Below are positions 40,214-50,760 of a DNA stretch of 64,000 bases, piece after piece (the first letter of the stretch is position 1; the number at the start of each line of letters is the position of its first letter). Where the stretch lies: positions 62,001 to 126,000 of the forward strand of contig NZ_JBIGHX010000001.1 in the NCBI RefSeq assembly GCF_043555885.1. Direction: 5' to 3'. Both the position numbers and the translations under genes were made by a program. Source of the stretch: Pelomonas lactea (GTDB lineage: Bacteria > Pseudomonadota > Gammaproteobacteria > Burkholderiales > Burkholderiaceae_C). Under the pieces are notes generated by a model that saw only the letters and a list, made by a program, of their open reading frames with translations, was not told the origin of the DNA and did no database searches.

Positions 40214-41470
40214 ATGTCCGCACCGCTGAGTTTCAAAAATGCCGGCCACAGCCCCACGCTGTTCGCCGCCTTCCTGTATTTCGCGTTCTCCTGCTGCATC
40301 TGGGTGCTGAACGGCGCGCTGGCGCCGTTCATCAGCGAGGCCTACAACCTGACGCCGGCCCAGAAGGGGCTGATGCTGTCCATTCCCATCATGGCCGGCG
40401 CGCTGATGCGCTTCCCGCTGGGCCTGCTGTCGCAGTACATCGGCCGCAAGAACGCGACGCTGGTGGAGATGGGCATGATCGCCATCGCCATGCTGTACGG
40501 CTTCTTCATGGTGAAAGGCTACGACGACCTGCTGGCCATGGGCGTGCTGCTGGGCATCGCCGGTGCGAGCTTCGGCGTCGCCTTGAGCCTGGGCTCGGGC
40601 TGGTACCCGCCGCAGTACAAGGGCCTGGCGATGGGCCTGGTGGGCGCGGGCAACGTGGGCACGGCGGTCTCGGTGCTGGTGGCGCCGCCGCTGGCGCAGG
40701 CCTACGGCTGGCAGACGGTCTACGCCATCGCCGCCGCGGCCATCCTGCTGCCGATGATCGTCATGATCGTGTTCGCCAAGGAGCCGCCCGACGTCGACGC
40801 GCACGCCTCCCTGCGCGAGCACGTCGCCTGCCTGTTCGAGAAGGACGGCTGGGCCTTCAGCCTGATCTACGGCGTGACCTTCGGCGGCTTCATCGGCCTG
40901 ACGACCTTCCTGCCCACCTACTACTACGACCAGTTCGGCGTCTCCAAGGTGCAGGCCGGCCAGCTGACGATGCTGGCGGCCTTCATGGGCGCGGCGGTGC
41001 GCGTCGTCGGCGGCGCGCTGTCGGACCGCCTGGGCGGCGTCAACGTGCTGACGCTGGTGCTCGTCGTCGTCGCCATCAGCCTGACCGGCGTGGGCCTGGC
41101 CAGCGGCTCGCTGGTGCTGACGACGCTGCTGCTCATCGTCTGCTTCGCGGCGCTAGGCGCCGGCAACGGCGCGCTGTTCCAGCTGGTGCCGCTGCGCTGG
41201 CCCGCGGCCACCGCCGTGGCGGGCTCCATGATCGGCGAGATCGGCGCCCTGGGCGGCGGCCTGGTGCCCAACCTGATGGGCCTGTCCAAGCAGCACGCCG
41301 GCACCTACCTGTGGGGCTTCGTCATCTTCGCCGTGCTGGCCGTGGCGATGCTGGGCGTCATGCGCGTGATGCAGATCCGCTGGACGCGCACCTGGGCCGA
41401 GAAGGGCGGCCGCGCCCGCCGCGCGGCGGTGGCCGCCGACGCTGAGCCGACGCACTACCAGCGCGTCTGA
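40214..41470 (+). CDS. Nitrate/nitrite transporter, NarK/NasA-type MFS (NNP family)
   Basis: 418 residues with about twelve membrane helices. NNP-family features include FAFSCCIWVLNGALAPFI, MAGALMRFPLGLLSQYIGRKN (conserved Arg for nitrate), GIAGASFGVALSLGSGWYPP (nitrate signature region), GNVGTAVSVLVAPPLA, and a second half with GGALSDRLGG and GALGGGLVPNLMG. A second uptake route besides the ABC importer is thus encoded. The preceding leader has sigma-54 and ANTAR elements. The ATG at 40214 starts MSAPLSFKNAG. Confidence 0.92.
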   Translation: MSAPLSFKNAGHSPTLFAAFLYFAFSCCIWVLNGALAPFISEAYNLTPAQKGLMLSIPIMAGALMRFPLGLLSQYIGRKNATLVEMGMIAIAMLYGFFMVKGYDDLLAMGVLLGIAGASFGVALSLGSGWYPPQYKGLAMGLVGAGNVGTAVSVLVAPPLAQAYGWQTVYAIAAAAILLPMIVMIVFAKEPPDVDAHASLREHVACLFEKDGWAFSLIYGVTFGGFIGLTTFLPTYYYDQFGVSKVQAGQLTMLAAFMGAAVRVVGGALSDRLGGVNVLTLVLVVVAISLTGVGLASGSLVLTTLLLIVCFAALGAGNGALFQLVPLRWPAATAVAGSMIGEIGALGGGLVPNLMGLSKQHAGTYLWGFVIFAVLAVAMLGVMRVMQIRWTRTWAEKGGRARRAAVAADAEPTHYQRV

Positions 41471-41482
41471 GGCCCGCGCGAT

Positions 41483-43240
<1,758 letters not shown>

Positions 43241-43265
43241 GGGTGTGGATGGTCTCTGCGTTGTG

Positions 43266-43404
43266 CGGGCCGAGCGCCGGGCCGCTCCCAAGCCGGCCCG
43301 CCTGGGCGATGTGCTTGCGGCTCAACGCCGCAAGCATCGCCGTCCCCTCGGGGGACCGCTCAGCCCGCCTGCGTTCAGCAGGCGCGGGCTGAGCGAGGGG
43401 CACC
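43266..43404 (-). repeat. Intergenic repeat element, copy B
   Basis: Inverted relative of the element at 6897-7034. The conserved blocks (GGTGCCCCTCGC, CGGTCCCCCGAGGGGACGGC, GATGCTTGC, AGCACATCGCC, CGGCCCGGCGCTCGGCCCG) appear in the same order on the minus strand, while the internal hairpin sequences differ but keep base pairing (GCGG...CCGC). It fills much of the 325-bp gap between the phosphatase/kinase gene and the nasC promoter. Confidence 0.75.
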
Positions 43405-43508
43405 ATTTTCGGGATGAGCGCACCCTCACCGGGCTCCATTGCGCTTCGGCGTGGGGCGCCGCGGTTCGCTTTTCGCGCTGCGGCAGGTCTGGAGGCCAGC
43501 TTCATCGC

Positions 43509-43524
43509 TGGCACATGGCTTGCA
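43509..43524 (+). promoter_or_regulatory. Sigma-54 promoter of the nasC-nasA operon
   Basis: TGGCACATGGCTTGCA has one mismatch to TGGCACG-N4-TTGCA, with GG (43510-43511) and GC (43522-43523) 10 nt apart. Predicted start about 43535, leaving a 31-nt leader with no room for an ANTAR-type structure. Confidence 0.72.
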
Positions 43525-43565
43525 AAGCAAGTGGCAGACCAGCTCGGCAGTAAGGGGTTCGCGGC

Positions 43566-44813
43566 ATGAAGAAGATGAAGCTCGTGATGATCGGCAACGG
43601 CATGGCCGGCGTGCGCACGCTGGAGGAGCTGCTGAAGATCTCGCCGGACCTCTACGACATCACCGTCTTCGGCGCCGAGCCCCACCCCAACTACAACCGC
43701 ATCCTGCTCAGCCCGGTGCTGGCCGGCGAGCAGACGCTGGACGAGATCGTGCTGAACCCGCTGTCCTGGTACGCGCAGATGGGTATCACGCTGCATCTGG
43801 GCAAGGCGGTCACGGCGATCGACCGCCAGCACCGCCGCGTCATCGCCGCGGACGGCACCGTGGCCGAGTACGACCGCCTGCTGATCGCCACCGGCTCCAA
43901 CCCCTTCGTGCTGCCGGTGCCGGGCAAGGAGCTGGACGGCGTCATCGCCTACCGTGACATCGCCGACACGAACACGATGATCGAGACGGCCACCAAGTAC
44001 AAGCACGCCGTCGTCATCGGCGGCGGCCTGCTGGGGCTGGAAGCGGCCAACGGGCTGATGCTGCGCGGCATGCAAGTCACCGTCGTGCACCTCGTCGACA
44101 CGCTGATGGAGCGCCAGCTCGACACCGTGGCCGGCGGCCTGCTGCGCCAGTCCCTCGTCGAGCGCGGACTGAACTTCATGCTGGGCGCGCAGACGCAGGC
44201 GCTGCTGGGCGGCGAGACCGGCCGCGTGCGCGCCGTGCAGCTGCGGCTTGCCAGTGGCGACAACGCCGAGGTGCCGGCCGACCTCGTCGTCATGGCCGCC
44301 GGCGTGCGCCCCAACACCGCGCTGGCCGAACAGGCCGGCCTGCTGTGCAGCCGCGGCATCGTCGTCACCGACACGATGCAGACCGTCACCGACCCGCGCA
44401 TCTACGCCGTGGGCGAATGTGCCGCGCACCGCGGCGTGGCCTACGGCCTGGTAGCGCCGCTGTTCGAGCAGGGCCAGGTGCTGGCCACGCACCTGGCCCA
44501 GGTGGGCATCGGCCGCTACCTGGGCTCCGACGTCTCCACCAAGCTCAAGGTGACCGGCATCGACCTGTTCTCGGCCGGCAATTTCAGCGGCGGCGCCGGC
44601 ACCGAGGAAATCGTGCTCAGCGACCCCTTGACGGGCGTCTACAAGAAGCTGGTGATCCAGAACGACCAGCTGGTGGGTGCCTGCCTGTACGGCGACACGG
44701 TGGACGGCAGCTGGTACTTCAGGCTGCTGCGCGAGAAGCGCGACATCAGCGGCATCCGCGACCGGCTGATGTTCGGCGAGGACTACGCCAACGCACGCGC
44801 ATGCGTCGCCTGA
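43566..44813 (+). CDS. nasC: NasC-like FAD/NAD(P)H oxidoreductase, electron donor subunit for nitrate reductase
   Basis: 415 residues, equivalent to the N-terminal flavoprotein part of NirB alone. Features: VMIGNGMAGVRTLEELL (FAD), ATGSNPFVLPVPG, VVIGGGLLGLEAANGL (NAD), YAVGECAAHRG, and a C-terminal region ending FGEDYANA. It lacks the NirB BFD, siroheme and [4Fe-4S] domains, so it cannot reduce nitrite itself. This is the size and layout of Klebsiella NasC, which passes NADH electrons to NasA. ATG 43566 is used; ATG 43575 is also possible. First gene of a four-gene operon. Confidence 0.87.
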   Translation: MKKMKLVMIGNGMAGVRTLEELLKISPDLYDITVFGAEPHPNYNRILLSPVLAGEQTLDEIVLNPLSWYAQMGITLHLGKAVTAIDRQHRRVIAADGTVAEYDRLLIATGSNPFVLPVPGKELDGVIAYRDIADTNTMIETATKYKHAVVIGGGLLGLEAANGLMLRGMQVTVVHLVDTLMERQLDTVAGGLLRQSLVERGLNFMLGAQTQALLGGETGRVRAVQLRLASGDNAEVPADLVVMAAGVRPNTALAEQAGLLCSRGIVVTDTMQTVTDPRIYAVGECAAHRGVAYGLVAPLFEQGQVLATHLAQVGIGRYLGSDVSTKLKVTGIDLFSAGNFSGGAGTEEIVLSDPLTGVYKKLVIQNDQLVGACLYGDTVDGSWYFRLLREKRDISGIRDRLMFGEDYANARACVA

Positions 44814-44823
44814 GGACCGCGAC

Positions 44824-45612
44824 ATGAGCATGAATCGGCGTCACGCGCTGCTGGCCGGCCTGACCCTGGCCGGCGCCCTCCCCGCGGCCCATGCGCGCAT
44901 CGCGCAGCTGGGCGATGCCATCAACAAGGCCGGCGCGCAGCGCATGCTGAGCCAGCGCATGGGCAAGGCCTGGCTGGGCCAGCTGCGCCCCGAGCTGGCG
45001 GACCGGGCGCGCCAGGTGCTGCAGGCCAGCGAGGCGCGCTTCGAGGCGCAGTTGACGGAGCTGCTGGCCTTCGCGCCCACGCCCGAGATCGCCGGCAGCT
45101 ACAAGGCGATGCAACACCGCTTCGCCGACTACCGCGCACTGCTGCAGAGCTCGCCCAGCCGCGAACGCGTGGACGAGCTTCTGAAGACCTCGGGCGAGAT
45201 GCTGAGCCTGGCCCAGGTGGCCACCGCCCAGCTGCAGGAGCGCTCCGGCGAGGCCAGCGCGATGCTGGTCAACCTGGCCGGACGCCAGCGCATGCTGTCG
45301 CAGCGGCTGGCGCTGTTCTTCCTCGCCGACCAGCAAGGCGCGAGGCCCGACCTGGTGCGCCGCGAGACGGCCCAGGCCCGCGCTGATTTCGAAGCCGCGA
45401 TGCGCCTGCTGGCCGACGCCCGCGAGACAACGCCCGCCATCCGCGCCAACCTGGAGCTGGCACGCAGCCAGTGGGTCTTCCTGCAGGCAGCGCTGGCCGG
45501 CCAGAGCCAGGGCCCCAAGGCCGCCGGCGAGGTGTTCGTGGCCAGCGAGAACCTGCTGAGCGTGATGGAGACCGTGACGGGCCAGTTCGCCCGCCAGGTC
45601 TCCCAGGTCTGA
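44824..45612 (+). CDS. Tat-exported protein with duplicated NarX P-box/PilJ-type nitrate-sensing domains
   Basis: 262 residues. A twin-arginine signal (MNRRHALLAGLTLAGALPAAHA) is followed by two helical repeats, each starting with a NarX P-box-like motif: INKAGAQRMLSQRM and VNLAGRQRMLSQRL. In NarX/NarQ the Arg of this motif binds nitrate at the dimer interface. There is no transmembrane or signalling domain, so the protein would be a free periplasmic nitrate/nitrite-binding helical bundle. It sits between nasC (10 bp gap) and nasA (15 bp gap) in the operon. Function inferred; it could scavenge, deliver or report nitrate. Confidence 0.82.
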   Translation: MSMNRRHALLAGLTLAGALPAAHARIAQLGDAINKAGAQRMLSQRMGKAWLGQLRPELADRARQVLQASEARFEAQLTELLAFAPTPEIAGSYKAMQHRFADYRALLQSSPSRERVDELLKTSGEMLSLAQVATAQLQERSGEASAMLVNLAGRQRMLSQRLALFFLADQQGARPDLVRRETAQARADFEAAMRLLADARETTPAIRANLELARSQWVFLQAALAGQSQGPKAAGEVFVASENLLSVMETVTGQFARQVSQV

Positions 45613-45627
45613 ACGCAGCACAAGAAC

Positions 45628-48369
45628 ATGCAAGAAACCAAATCGACCTGCCCCTACTGCGGCGTCGGCTGCGGCGTCGTCATCGAGCACGACGGCGCGC
45701 AGATCACCGGCGTGCGCGGCGACCCCGACCACCCGGCCAACTTCGGCCGCCTGTGCACCAAGGGCACCAACCTGCACCTGACGGCCACGCCGGTGGTGCT
45801 GCAGCACCAGCGCCTGCGCGAGCCGGCAAAGCGCGCGGCCCGCGGCGCCACGCCCGAGGTCATCGGCTGGGACCAGGCCAACCGCGAGATCGCCGAGCGG
45901 CTGCTGGCCATCCGCGCTCAGCACGGCCCCGAGGCCATCGGCGTCTACATCTCCGGCCAGCTGCTGACCGAGGACTATCACGCGTTCAACAAGCTGGCCC
46001 GCGCCGTCATCGGCACGCCGCACATCGACTCCAACTCGCGGCTGTGCATGAGCTCGGCCGTCGTCGGCTACAAGCAGTCGCTGGGCGCCGACGCGCCGCC
46101 GTGCAGCTACGAGGACATCGAGCTGGCGGACTGCGTCCTCGTCAGCGGCGCCAACCCGGCCTGGGCGCACCCCATCCTGTTCCGCCGGCTGGAGGCCGCG
46201 CGCGGCGGCAAGCCCGCGCACAAGCTCATCGTCATCGACCCGCGCCGCACCGAGACCGCCGAGCTGGCCGACCTGCACCTGCAGCTGCGCCCCGGCACGG
46301 ACGTGGCGCTGAGCCACGCGCTGCTGCACGCCGTCATCGCGCGGGGCTGGGTGGACGAGGCCTTCATCGCCGCGTCCACCACCGGCTTCGACGCGCTGCA
46401 GGCGCTGGTGGCCGACTGGCCGCCCGCCCGCGCGGCCGAGGTCTGCGGCGTGGCCGAGGCCGACATCTGGCGGGCCGCCGAATGGTTCGCCACATCGCCC
46501 GCCTCGCTGAGCCTGTACTGCCAGGGCCTGAACCAGAGCAGCGCCGGCACGGCCAAGAACACCGCCCTCATCAACCTGCACCTGGCCACCGGGCAGATCG
46601 GCCGCGCCGGCGCGGGCCCGTTCTCGCTGACCGGCCAGCCCAACGCGATGGGCGGCCGCGAGAGCGGCGGCATGGCCACGCTACTGCCCGGCCACCGCGA
46701 CCCCGGCAACGCGGCCGACTGGGCCGAGATCGAGGCGCTGTGGGGCGTGCAGGGCCTGCCCGGCCGGCGCGGCCACACGGCCGTCGAGATGTTCGAGGCC
46801 GCCGCGCGCGGCGAGATCCGCGCACTGTGGATTGCCTGCACCAACCCGGCCCAGTCCATGCCCGACCAGGCCACCGTGCGCGCGGCGCTGGAGCGCTGCG
46901 AGCTGGTCATCCTGCAGGAGGCCTTCGCCCACACGGCCACGGCCCGGTACGCCGACTACCTGCTGCCCGCCGCCACCTGGGGCGAGAAGGAAGGCACCGT
47001 CACCAACAGCGAGCGCCGCATCAGCCGCGTGCGCGCCGCGGTGCCGGCCGCCGGGGCGGCCCGCCCCGACTGGCGCATCGCCCGCGACATCGCCGCGCTG
47101 ATCGATGCCGGCCTGGGCCGCGCCCCGCGCATCGACGCAGACACCGCCGAAGACCTGTGGCTGGAGCACCGCGCCGCCACGCGCGGCCGCGACCTCGACA
47201 TCACCGGCCTGAGCTGGGCGCTGCTGGACGCCACCGGCCCGCAGCAATGGCCCTTCGTCACCGGCGGCACGCCGCGGCTGTACACCGACGGCCGCTTCGC
47301 GACGCCCGATGGCCGGGCCCGCTTCATCGCGCGCTCGTTCGCGGCCACTGCCGAGGCCACATCGCCTCAGCGCCCGTTCGCGCTCACCACCGGCCGGCTG
47401 CGCGACCAGTGGCACGGCATGAGCCGCAGCGGCAGCGTGCCGCGACTGTTCGCGCACGAAGGCCGGCCGCTGGTACGCATCCACCCCGGCGACGCCGCCC
47501 GGCGGCAGCTGACCGCTGGCGAGCTGGTGCGGGTGCGCTCGGAGCGCGGCGAGGTGGTGCTGCCGCTCGCGCTGGACGGAAACATCGCATCCTCGGGTGC
47601 CGACATCGCGATGCACTGGGGCGACGAGTTCATCGGCGCGCAGCTGGGCATCAACGCCGTCACGCAGGGCGCCTTCTGCCCCGACTCCAAGCAGCCCGAG
47701 CTGAAGTTCAGCGCCGTCGCCATCGAGCCGGCCGAGCTGCCGTGGCGGCTCAGCGCCTGCGCCTGGGTGGCGCCCGAGGACGGCCCGCGCCTGCGCGAGC
47801 GGCTGCGCACGCTGATGCCGCAGTTCGGCTACGCGCACTGCCTGCCCGAGCCGGGCCCTCAGGGGTCGGTCGGCTGGGCCTTCGAGGCGGCCAGCGCCGA
47901 CGCGCCCGCGCCGGCGCTGGTCGACGAACTGGCGGCGCTGCTGAACCTGACCGGCGCCGACGTGCTGCGCTATGCCGACACGCAGCGCCGCCGGCTGCGC
48001 CTGCTGGCACTCGACGCGGGCGAAGCACAGGGGGCGCCACTGCGCGCGCTGCTGCGCGTGGGCCTGCAGGACGAGGGCGCCTGGCTGGTGGATCTGTGGC
48101 GCACGCGTGCAGCCGCCAGCGCCGCCGGCCGCTGGCTGCTGTCCCCCGACGCGCCACCCGCCACCACCGCGCCCGCGAGCCCGCAGGTCTGCAACTGCTT
48201 CGACGTGCGCGAGGACGTCATCCGCTTCACGCTGCAGCGCTGCAGCGGCACGCCGGCCGAGCGCCTGGCGCAGCTGCAGGGCGAGAAGAAATGCGGCACG
48301 CAATGCGGCTCCTGCCTGCCGGCGTTGCGACGGCTCGTCGCCGCCACACCCGAGGAAGTTCCCGCATGA
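45628..48369 (+). CDS. nasA: Assimilatory nitrate reductase catalytic subunit
   Basis: 913 residues, cytoplasmic. N-terminal [4Fe-4S] site C8-x2-C11-x3-C15 and C43 (GRLCTKG). Mo-bis-MGD domains with the Mo-ligand Cys in SNSRLCMSSAVVGYK (C140), VSGANPAWAHPI, GLNQSSAGTAKN and SLTGQPNAMGGRE. MopB-binding domain LTTGRLRDQWHGMSRSG. A C-terminal BFD-like [2Fe-2S] domain (CNCFDVRED...CGTQCGSC), as in Klebsiella NasA, receives electrons from NasC. Reduces nitrate to nitrite. The TGA overlaps the start of cobA (ATGA). Confidence 0.96.
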   Translation: MQETKSTCPYCGVGCGVVIEHDGAQITGVRGDPDHPANFGRLCTKGTNLHLTATPVVLQHQRLREPAKRAARGATPEVIGWDQANREIAERLLAIRAQHGPEAIGVYISGQLLTEDYHAFNKLARAVIGTPHIDSNSRLCMSSAVVGYKQSLGADAPPCSYEDIELADCVLVSGANPAWAHPILFRRLEAARGGKPAHKLIVIDPRRTETAELADLHLQLRPGTDVALSHALLHAVIARGWVDEAFIAASTTGFDALQALVADWPPARAAEVCGVAEADIWRAAEWFATSPASLSLYCQGLNQSSAGTAKNTALINLHLATGQIGRAGAGPFSLTGQPNAMGGRESGGMATLLPGHRDPGNAADWAEIEALWGVQGLPGRRGHTAVEMFEAAARGEIRALWIACTNPAQSMPDQATVRAALERCELVILQEAFAHTATARYADYLLPAATWGEKEGTVTNSERRISRVRAAVPAAGAARPDWRIARDIAALIDAGLGRAPRIDADTAEDLWLEHRAATRGRDLDITGLSWALLDATGPQQWPFVTGGTPRLYTDGRFATPDGRARFIARSFAATAEATSPQRPFALTTGRLRDQWHGMSRSGSVPRLFAHEGRPLVRIHPGDAARRQLTAGELVRVRSERGEVVLPLALDGNIASSGADIAMHWGDEFIGAQLGINAVTQGAFCPDSKQPELKFSAVAIEPAELPWRLSACAWVAPEDGPRLRERLRTLMPQFGYAHCLPEPGPQGSVGWAFEAASADAPAPALVDELAALLNLTGADVLRYADTQRRRLRLLALDAGEAQGAPLRALLRVGLQDEGAWLVDLWRTRAAASAAGRWLLSPDAPPATTAPASPQVCNCFDVREDVIRFTLQRCSGTPAERLAQLQGEKKCGTQCGSCLPALRRLVAATPEEVPA

Positions 48370-49112
48370 CCTCCATCGTTTCCCTCGTCGGCGCCGGTCC
48401 CGGCGACCCGGAACTGCTGACCGTGCGCGCCGTGAAGCGCATCGAGGCGGCCGATGTCGTGCTGGCCGACGACCTCATCGACCCGCGCGTGCTGGCCCTC
48501 GTCAAGGGCCGGCTGCTGCGCGTCGGCAAGCGCGGCGGCTGCATCAGCACCGACCAGCACTTCATCCACGCGCTGATGATCCGTGAGGCGCAAGCCGGCC
48601 ACCGCGTCGTGCGCCTGAAGGGCGGCGACCCGTTCGTCTTCGGCCGTGGCGGCGAGGAAGTCGACGCGCTGCGCGCCGCCGGCCTGGACGTGGAGGTCGT
48701 GTCGGGCCTCACCAGCGGCATCGCCGGACCGGCTGCGGTGGGTATCCCGGTCACCGACCGGCGCGCGTCGCCCGGCGTCATCCTCGTGACCGGACACCCT
48801 GGCGAAGGACGCGCCGAACCCGACTGGGCGGCACTGGCGCGCACGGGGCTCACGCTGGTCATCTACATGGGCGTGGCCCGCGCCGCGCACATCACCGCGC
48901 AGCTGCTGGCCGCCGGCCTGCGGCCCGACCTGCCCGCGGCCATCGTCAGCGCCGCCCACACGGCGCGCCAGCAGCACGCGGTGACGACGCTGGCCGGCCT
49001 GCCGGACTGCATCGCCCGCGAGGGCCTGCGCAGCCCGGCGCTGCTGGTGGTCGGCGAGGTGGCCGCGCACGCGGCGGCCGGCCACATCGAATCGCTCGTC
49101 AGCTCAGCTTGA
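48366..49112 (+). CDS. cobA: Uroporphyrinogen-III C-methyltransferase (SUMT)
   Basis: 248 residues of the CobA/CysG-C family. Signature blocks: VSLVGAGPGDPELLTVRAVK, VVLADDLI, VVRLKGGDPFVFGRGGEE, and GLTSGIAGPAAVGIPVTDR. It methylates uroporphyrinogen III to precorrin-2, the first step to siroheme (needed by nitrite and sulfite reductases) and cobalamin. Co-translated with nasA, so its purpose here is siroheme supply for the nitrite reductase, which is not encoded in the window. Overlaps the convergent chemoreceptor gene by 14 nt. Confidence 0.94.
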   Translation: MTSIVSLVGAGPGDPELLTVRAVKRIEAADVVLADDLIDPRVLALVKGRLLRVGKRGGCISTDQHFIHALMIREAQAGHRVVRLKGGDPFVFGRGGEEVDALRAAGLDVEVVSGLTSGIAGPAAVGIPVTDRRASPGVILVTGHPGEGRAEPDWAALARTGLTLVIYMGVARAAHITAQLLAAGLRPDLPAAIVSAAHTARQQHAVTTLAGLPDCIAREGLRSPALLVVGEVAAHAAAGHIESLVSSA

Positions 49113-50649
49113 AGCTGGACACCAGCCCCGCCAGCCTCACCGCCTGCTCCTTCAGCGATTGAGCTGCCGCGGCGGACTGCTCCACCAGGGCGGCGTTCTG
49201 CTGCGTCATCTGGTCCAGCTCGTTCACGGTGCCATTGACCAGCGCGATGCCCTGGCTCTGCTCGGCCGCGGCGGCGCTGATCTCGCCGATCATGTCCGTG
49301 ACGCGCTGCACCGAGCCGACGATGTCGGTCATCGTCGTGCCGGCATCGTTGACGAGATGGGTGCCCGCCTCGACGCGCTCGACGCTGGCACTGATGAGCG
49401 CCTTGATCTCGCGCGCCGCTTCCGCCGAGCGCTGCGCCAGCAGCCGCACCTCGCCGGCCACGACGGCAAAGCCGCGGCCCTGCTCGCCGGCACGCGCCGC
49501 CTCCACGGCCGCGTTCAGCGCCAGGATGTTGGTCTGGAACGCGATGCCGTCGATGGTGCCGATGATGTCGGCGATCTTCTTGCTGGCCGTGTTGATCTCG
49601 CCCATCGTGCTGACGACGCGCGACACCACCTCGCCGCCACGCCCCGCCGTCTCGGCCGCGGCGCCGGCCAGCTGCTTGGCCGTCATCGCCGAGTCGGCGC
49701 TTTGGCTGACGGTGCCGGTCAGCTCGCTCATGGAACTGGACGCCTGCTGCAGGTTGGACGCGGTCTGCTCGGTACGCTGACTCAGGTCCATGTTGCCGGT
49801 GGCCACCTCGGTAGACGCGACCTGGATGCTCTCGGCCGACTCGCGCACCTGACCCACGATGCCGGACAGCGACTTCTGCATCGCCACCAGCGCCAGCATC
49901 ATCTCGGCGGACTCGTCGGTGCCGCTGACCTCGGGCGCCCGCGACAGGTCGCCACCGGCCATGCGCTCGGCAAAGCCCTTGGCCGCCATCAGCGGGCCGA
50001 TGATGGAGCGCGAGATGCGCACCGCCAGCGCGCCACCGATGACGACGCAAGCGACGAAGGCGACGATGAAGGCGACGGAGACGCCACTCACCAGGCTGTT
50101 GACCTGCGTGAAGACGGCGTCGCCGCGCGCCTTCAGGTCGCTCTCGATGTTGTTGAGCATCGCCAGCGCGGGGTCGTAGGCGGCATCGGCGCCCTTCATG
50201 GCCTCGAACGCTTCCTGCGCATCGGGGTAACCGTCAGCGGTCAGCTTGTCGGCCACCGGCAGCACGGCCTTGCGGTAGTCGGCCATCAGGCCGCGGAACT
50301 TGACCAGGCCCTGCTTGCCCTTCTCCTCGGTGGAGATGGCGCCGAACTCATCCATGGCCTTGTCCAGCCCTGCCTGCATGGCCTCCCAGTCCTTGCGGGC
50401 GCGGGCGGTGCCTTCCTTGTTGAAGATGGAAGCCACCATCGTCGACGTCGCCGTCTTGCTCTGCAGCAGGTAGCTGCGCGCCGCGACCGTGACGTTGGAC
50501 GCCGGGATGAGCCTCTGCGTGATGCCCTGGATGGCCTTCTGCGATACGTTCAGCCCGAAGCCGCCAACGACCGCCAGCATTGCGGTCAGCAGCAGGATGA
50601 GGCCGAAGGCCAGCCAGAGCCGGGCTTGGATGCGGAGGCGACGCAGCAT
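49099..50649 (-). CDS. Methyl-accepting chemotaxis protein
   Basis: 516 residues. Helix 1 (LWLAFGLILLLTAMLAVVGGF), a four-helix-bundle periplasmic domain of about 160 residues, helix 2 (VAFIVAFVACVVIGGALAV), HAMP, and the signalling hairpin with the invariant tip region IDGIAFQTNILALNAAVEAARAGEQGRGFAVVAGEVR. Methylation-helix Gln/Glu pairs are present. No C-terminal CheR-docking pentapeptide is seen. CAGGAGAC precedes the start. Ligand unknown; position beside nas genes hints at, but does not show, nitrate taxis. Confidence 0.95.
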   Translation of the reverse strand: MLRRLRIQARLWLAFGLILLLTAMLAVVGGFGLNVSQKAIQGITQRLIPASNVTVAARSYLLQSKTATSTMVASIFNKEGTARARKDWEAMQAGLDKAMDEFGAISTEEKGKQGLVKFRGLMADYRKAVLPVADKLTADGYPDAQEAFEAMKGADAAYDPALAMLNNIESDLKARGDAVFTQVNSLVSGVSVAFIVAFVACVVIGGALAVRISRSIIGPLMAAKGFAERMAGGDLSRAPEVSGTDESAEMMLALVAMQKSLSGIVGQVRESAESIQVASTEVATGNMDLSQRTEQTASNLQQASSSMSELTGTVSQSADSAMTAKQLAGAAAETAGRGGEVVSRVVSTMGEINTASKKIADIIGTIDGIAFQTNILALNAAVEAARAGEQGRGFAVVAGEVRLLAQRSAEAAREIKALISASVERVEAGTHLVNDAGTTMTDIVGSVQRVTDMIGEISAAAAEQSQGIALVNGTVNELDQMTQQNAALVEQSAAAAQSLKEQAVRLAGLVSSFKLS

Positions 50650-50760
50650 GGAAAGTCTCCTGGAGGGCACGCGCGAAGCTGACGATTGAAGCAGAAACCC
50701 CCGGGTGGCACAGCAACACCTGCTGGTAGGCTCGCGGCATCGTTCACGCCACGGCCCACC

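Noticed and set aside
43486..43540. Three-way-junction-like RNA fold (GGTCTG/CAGACC enclosing two hairpins) before nasC
   Set aside because: It overlaps the near-consensus sigma-54 promoter at 43509-43524, so most of it would not be transcribed; pairing may reflect activator palindromes or chance.
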